NCBI GenBank assembly: GCA_900549445.1 | Contig: UROS01000006.1 | Coordinates: forward strand, 1-32,885 | DNA length: 32,885 bases | Reading direction: 5' to 3' | Origin: an uncultured Porphyromonadaceae bacterium | GTDB lineage: Bacteria; Bacteroidota; Bacteroidia; Bacteroidales; Muribaculaceae | In this document: positions 30,375 to 32,885 of the stretch, in pieces | Layout: each line of letters begins with the position of its first letter | How positions within the stretch are numbered: position 1 is the stretch's first letter | Made by a program: the position numbers and the translations under genes | The notes under the pieces: generated by a model | What the model was told of the DNA's origin: nothing | Database searches by the model: none | Seen by the model: only the letters and a program-made list of their open reading frames with translations

Positions 30375-31328
30375 TTACTCTTCAGGAATAGGGAAGCGCC
30401 CCTCGAGGTAAGTGCCTATGTGGCGCTGCTTTTTTTCCTCGAATATCTCGTCGACCGCAAGGAGTATGCCGCTCTCCTCAACGTCGCCGAACTCGTCGTT
30501 TATCGCCGTGCCAAACATTTTCATCGTGGGCGACAGGCTCATGTAGGCGTTTACCAGCGGCGGAATGTTCACACCGTAGCGCCTCACCTCGTGGTTGAGT
30601 ATCTTGTAGTCGTCCTTAAACGTCGCTCCCGTAAACACCCTCCTGAATCTTTCGGTGTCGATTTCTATGTCGAGCGGCTTTGTGGGCCACACAAGCCGTT
30701 CGCGGTCGGGAAAATGCTTGTGGAGAAAATACAGAATCATGCTCCGGCACTCGGCCGAATAGCTCGGATACATCGTCACCTTTCCGAAAAGGTATTTTAT
30801 CTCGGGATGCACTACTGTCAGCGCTCCGAGTCCGTCCCAGAGATTGTCGAGAGCGAAGAGCGCCTTGGCTCCTGCCCGGCTCGACTGATATTCGAGCCTT
30901 ACGAACGACCGGCCCAGTTCGATGGTGTAGGGCAGATAGTTGTCGATGAAATCCTGCGAGAACTCAAACATGTGGCTTATCGCTATGCGCGGTTTCCCGC
31001 TGGCATCCGTGCGCATGTCGCGGCCCGTTATGTAGCGGTATCCGCCTAAGATGAGCTTCGAGTCCGGATCCCACACAAGAAGTTGCCGGCATGGCGGCGA
31101 CATTACGTCGAACTCGTCTATGTCGCAGGCCTTTCCGGTGCCTCCTCCCGAGGCTCTGAAGGCTATTTCCCTCAGCCGCCCTATCTCGCGCATTACCGCG
31201 GGGCAGTGGTGGGCGTCTACCACGTATATCTGATTATTGCCCTTGTTGGTGGTGCGCAGAAGCCGCTCGGGCGTGAGTTCACGCTCTATCTGCTCTGTTT
31301 CTACCGGGTCAATAACTCTTTGATTCAT
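30375..31328 (-). CDS. glsB: GNAT-fold N-acyltransferase, GlsB-like (glycine lipid synthesis)
   Basis: This encodes a 317-residue protein of the OlsB/hemolysin-like acyltransferase group. Features are REIAFRASGGGTGKACDIDEFD (seen from about 53), a VWDPDS...GGYRYI strand, ELGRSFVRLEYQ, and ALDNLWDGLGALTVVHPEIKYLFGKVTM in order. In Bacteroides thetaiotaomicron the GlsB/GlsA pair makes glycine lipids: GlsB N-acylates glycine with a 3-hydroxy fatty acid, then GlsA O-acylates the hydroxyl. The adjacent PlsC-like gene, 18 bases upstream, supports the assignment. Ornithine-lipid synthesis is the alternative, but less usual in gut Bacteroidales. Confidence 0.75.
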   Translation of the reverse strand: MNQRVIDPVETEQIERELTPERLLRTTNKGNNQIYVVDAHHCPAVMREIGRLREIAFRASGGGTGKACDIDEFDVMSPPCRQLLVWDPDSKLILGGYRYITGRDMRTDASGKPRIAISHMFEFSQDFIDNYLPYTIELGRSFVRLEYQSSRAGAKALFALDNLWDGLGALTVVHPEIKYLFGKVTMYPSYSAECRSMILYFLHKHFPDRERLVWPTKPLDIEIDTERFRRVFTGATFKDDYKILNHEVRRYGVNIPPLVNAYMSLSPTMKMFGTAINDEFGDVEESGILLAVDEIFEEKKQRHIGTYLEGRFPIPEE

Positions 31329-31346
31329 GATGGTTCGGTATGTTGT

Positions 31347-32192
31347 TTAGTTGTCGGCAAGCGCATATACCGCCTCGCGAAGCGCGTCTGCCTGGCTTTG
31401 GGCGTCGGTTCCTCCTCTGAGCGACTCTGCCCCGACCGGTTCGCCTATCCGTATGCCGAAGTGGGCGCCCTTGCATCTGAAGATTTCGCGTGGCAGAAAT
31501 ATCATCTCAATATTGAACTTTATACCCAATACTGTTCTTAAATGCGCAAATTTATAAAAAAAACCTGAATTACGCCCACCGAAATGAACGGGAATTATAT
31601 TCCGCCCCGAAGATATTGCTTTCTGAACCGCCATTTTGTGCCACCGCAGGTCGGCGATCTTTCCGTCGGCTCCCCGCCGCGACACCAGTCCGGCCGGGAA
31701 CATTATTATCGGACAGTCTGAGGCAAATGCCTTCTCGACTTCCTCCGCTGCGCTCCGCGACTGTCGGCCGAACTTGTTGACCGGCAGGAATATCGACCGC
31801 AACGGCTTCACGGCCTGAAGCAGGTCGTTTACGACGAATTTCACGTCCTTGCGCCCGTATGCACGGCTCACCGCTATGGCGAGCACAAGCCCGTCGAGCG
31901 CTCCCAGCGGATGGTTCGACACGATCACCGGCCTGCTGTCGGCGTCGCTCGGGAAGTTACCGCTTATTTCGTATGTGATTCCGAGATCGCGTATCACTCC
32001 CTCGCAGAAATCAACCCCATCGAGCCGGCTGTTCCGCCTCAGAAGCTCGTTCATCTCATCCTGACAGATGGTTCGCTCAAGCCATTTCACCAGCCATCCC
32101 GGTATGTATTTATAGTAACGCTTCGCGCGCCGTTGCAACACGGCGTCGACGTCTATGCGCATGTCGTTGAAGTTTTCCTGAGGTTTTTCCAT
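31347..32192 (-). CDS. glsA: PlsC-like O-acyltransferase, GlsA-like (glycine lipid synthesis)
   Basis: This encodes 281 residues from the ATG at 32192, immediately after a consensus promoter box; the longer frame upstream overlaps the promoter and is rejected. The acyltransferase motif NHPLGALDG (93-101) has His94 and Asp100 five residues apart, one more than the classical HX4D, and the second block reads PIIMFPAGLVSRR with Ala in place of the usual Glu of FPEG. A later FGGRNS block also fits the family. The GNAT partner next door makes a GlsA role more likely than general lysophosphatidate acylation. No clear transmembrane helix is seen; membrane-surface association is probable. Confidence 0.75.
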   Translation of the reverse strand: MEKPQENFNDMRIDVDAVLQRRAKRYYKYIPGWLVKWLERTICQDEMNELLRRNSRLDGVDFCEGVIRDLGITYEISGNFPSDADSRPVIVSNHPLGALDGLVLAIAVSRAYGRKDVKFVVNDLLQAVKPLRSIFLPVNKFGRQSRSAAEEVEKAFASDCPIIMFPAGLVSRRGADGKIADLRWHKMAVQKAISSGRNIIPVHFGGRNSGFFYKFAHLRTVLGIKFNIEMIFLPREIFRCKGAHFGIRIGEPVGAESLRGGTDAQSQADALREAVYALADN

Positions 32193-32223
32193 CGTGATAG
32201 TGATGCGGTATGATTGAACACTG

Positions 32224-32231
32224 CAAAGGTA
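32224..32231 (-). promoter_or_regulatory. glsA-glsB-galE promoter -7 box
   Basis: TACCTTTG on the minus strand matches TAnnTTTG and lies 32 nt before the ATG at 32192. At 20 nt upstream the bases read GTTT, a weak -33. The stretch 32232-32408 holds only a small GGCGAG/CTCGCC hairpin (32261-32278) with a U-run on the plus strand and no gene before it. Confidence 0.7.
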
Positions 32232-32408
32232 GCGAAAATTTTTTCCGTGGGAAACCGCCCGGCGAGGTATGTCTCGCCTTTTTCTGGCAGAAAAAGAGGG
32301 TGGAGGTTCCAGCGGCTCCAACGTGTGCACACTCAGGCGAATAGCCCTGTTTATGCGGCTTTCGGGTGATAAAATGATTGTTAAAATCAGTTAAAATACT
32401 CCGGAATA

Positions 32409-32440
32409 TTTGGAGGGAACAAAAAATCGTCATACCTTTG
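32409..32440 (+). promoter_or_regulatory. Promoter of the tRNA-Gly-tRNA-Leu unit
   Basis: TTTG (32409-32412), a 20-nt spacer and TACCTTTG (32433-32440) match the consensus exactly, 10 nt before the first base of tRNA-Gly. Confidence 0.88.
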
Positions 32441-32450
32441 CACCGCAATC

Positions 32451-32523
32451 GCGAAAATAGCTCAGTTGGTAGAGCACAACCTTGCCAAGGTTGGGGTCGC
32501 GGGTTCGAGTCCCGTTTTTCGCT
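32451..32523 (+). tRNA. tRNA-Gly (anticodon GCC)
   Basis: A full cloverleaf folds: acceptor GCGAAAA/TTTTCGC, D-arm GCTC...GAGC, anticodon stem CAACC/GGTTG around loop TTGCCAA, and T-arm GCGGG TTCGAGT CCCGT. Discriminator U at 32523 and no encoded CCA. It reads GGC and GGU. Confidence 0.97.
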
Positions 32524-32567
32524 CAATCATTATCACCAACACATAACGTGGTTTGACAGACAAACTT

Positions 32568-32651
32568 GTCCGGATGGCGGAATTGGTAGACGCGCTACTT
32601 TGAGGGGGTAGTGATCATTAGATCGTGTGAGTTCGAGTCTCATTTCGGACA
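32568..32651 (+). tRNA. tRNA-Leu (anticodon GAG)
   Basis: The class II fold has acceptor GTCCGGA/TTCGGAC, D-arm with AATTGGTAGAC, anticodon stem CTACT/GGTAG around loop TTGAGGG, a long variable arm (TGATC...GATCG) and T-arm GTGAG TTCGAGT CTCAT. Discriminator A at 32651, no encoded CCA. It reads CUC and CUU, and is co-transcribed with tRNA-Gly 44 bases upstream. Confidence 0.95.
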
Positions 32652-32655
32652 CTTT

Positions 32656-32700
32656 GAAAACCGTCGGGTTATCTCAGATAGCCTGGCGGTTTTCGCTTTT
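32656..32700 (+). terminator. Intrinsic terminator of the tRNA unit
   Basis: GAAAACCG (32656-32663) pairs with CGGTTTTC (32687-32694), with an inner GGTTATC/GATAGCC stem, followed by GCTTTT. Confidence 0.87.
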
Positions 32701-32761
32701 ACCCCACCGCATCTTAACTTCGGCTACGGTCTGATGAAAATTACATAAACCGCATAAACCC

Positions 32762-32812
32762 GGTCAGCTGCAAAATCCGGGTCAATGTACAAAGACGGTT
32801 GTTAAAAATATC
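32762..32812 (+). repeat. Dispersed repeat unit, long copy (D)
   Basis: GGTCAGCTGCAAAATCCGGG, then TCAATGTACAAAGACGGTTG and TTAAAAATATCC. The first part matches copies A and B at 27522-27594, and the last part matches copy C at 27811-27852 in reverse. CCCGG/CCGGG (32759-32763, 32777-32781) can pair across the front part. Confidence 0.7.
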
Positions 32813-32815
32813 CTT

Positions 32816-32885
32816 AAAGCCCTGGAAGGGCGATGTCTCTTTAACCCACCGCGGAGCGAAGCGGAGCCGTGGGGCAGACCGCCAC
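32816..32885. repeat. REP-like GC-rich palindromic element at contig end
   Basis: GCCCT-GGA-AGGGC (32820-32832) is followed by a GC-rich block whose ends CCCACCGC and GCGG...GTGGG pair and whose centre has a direct repeat GCGGAGC-GAA-GCGGAGC. The contig stops inside it, as expected for a multicopy element that broke assembly. Confidence 0.55.

Noticed and set aside
32261..32284. GGCGAG/CTCGCC hairpin with U-run as a plus-strand terminator
   Set aside because: No plus-strand gene precedes it, the stem is only 6 bp, and it lies upstream of the glsA promoter on the opposite strand; probably fortuitous.
32378..32611. 77-codon ORF across the tRNA genes
   Set aside because: It is a reading of the two tRNA sequences and their promoter; not a protein gene.

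Overview
The window is a contig from a Bacteroidota member, most likely a gut Bacteroidales lineage such as the Muribaculaceae. The assignment rests on repeated promoters of the form TTTG-N19/20-TAnnTTTG, near absence of Shine-Dalgarno sites, an LptD of the Bacteroidota type, an OmpA/beta-barrel protein, a glycine-lipid acyltransferase pair and a typical Bacteroidota TypA/Pgk/CarB set. Family level is inference. Bases 1-28 are not genomic: they match the 3' part of the Nextera Read-1 transposase adapter. The contig breaks at the other end inside a repeat.

Layout. 29-212: N-terminus of an ECF-type sigma factor, cut by the contig edge. 358-3528: typA and pgk (minus), each with promoter and terminator. 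3728-4375: small outer-membrane beta-barrel protein (plus). 4469-4535: candidate ~65-nt small RNA with its own promoter and terminator. 4775-8075: minus operon zinc-ribbon membrane protein-ispD-recG, joined by ATGA overlaps. 8105-8258: second candidate small RNA. 8355-13370: minus operon of two rhomboid proteases, a membrane-anchored endonuclease/exonuclease/phosphatase-fold protein and an M3 peptidase. 13770-16092: two-gene AT-richer RloA/RloB (AbiL-like) defence cassette with its own strong promoter and an 18-bp-stem terminator. 16366-17488: prfB with a programmed +1 frameshift. 17559-21876: carA-carB. 22117-24306: secreted GH36 alpha-galactosidase. 24510-27419: lptD. 27420-27951: gene-free region full of short hairpins and dispersed repeats. 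27952-29085: OmpA-family protein. 29290-32192: glsA-glsB (glycine lipids) and galE. 32451-32651: tRNA-Gly(GCC) and tRNA-Leu(GAG). 32762-32885: repeat elements.

Most of the window is housekeeping: translation (typA, prfB, tRNAs), glycolysis, pyrimidine/arginine precursor supply, isoprenoid synthesis, DNA repair and envelope building (lptD, OmpA, galE, glsAB). The accessory parts are the RloAB cassette, which sits between housekeeping operons with near-identical 18-bp sequences at its two edges, and the repeat-rich stretch after lptD, whose repeat unit recurs at the contig end. The best candidate for something undescribed is the RloAB cassette: its RloB homologue carries the expected EGxxTE, DxDE and SxxFExxLLLHF motifs, plus a cysteine-rich insertion and a ~100-residue beta-rich C-terminal extension that I do not recognise.
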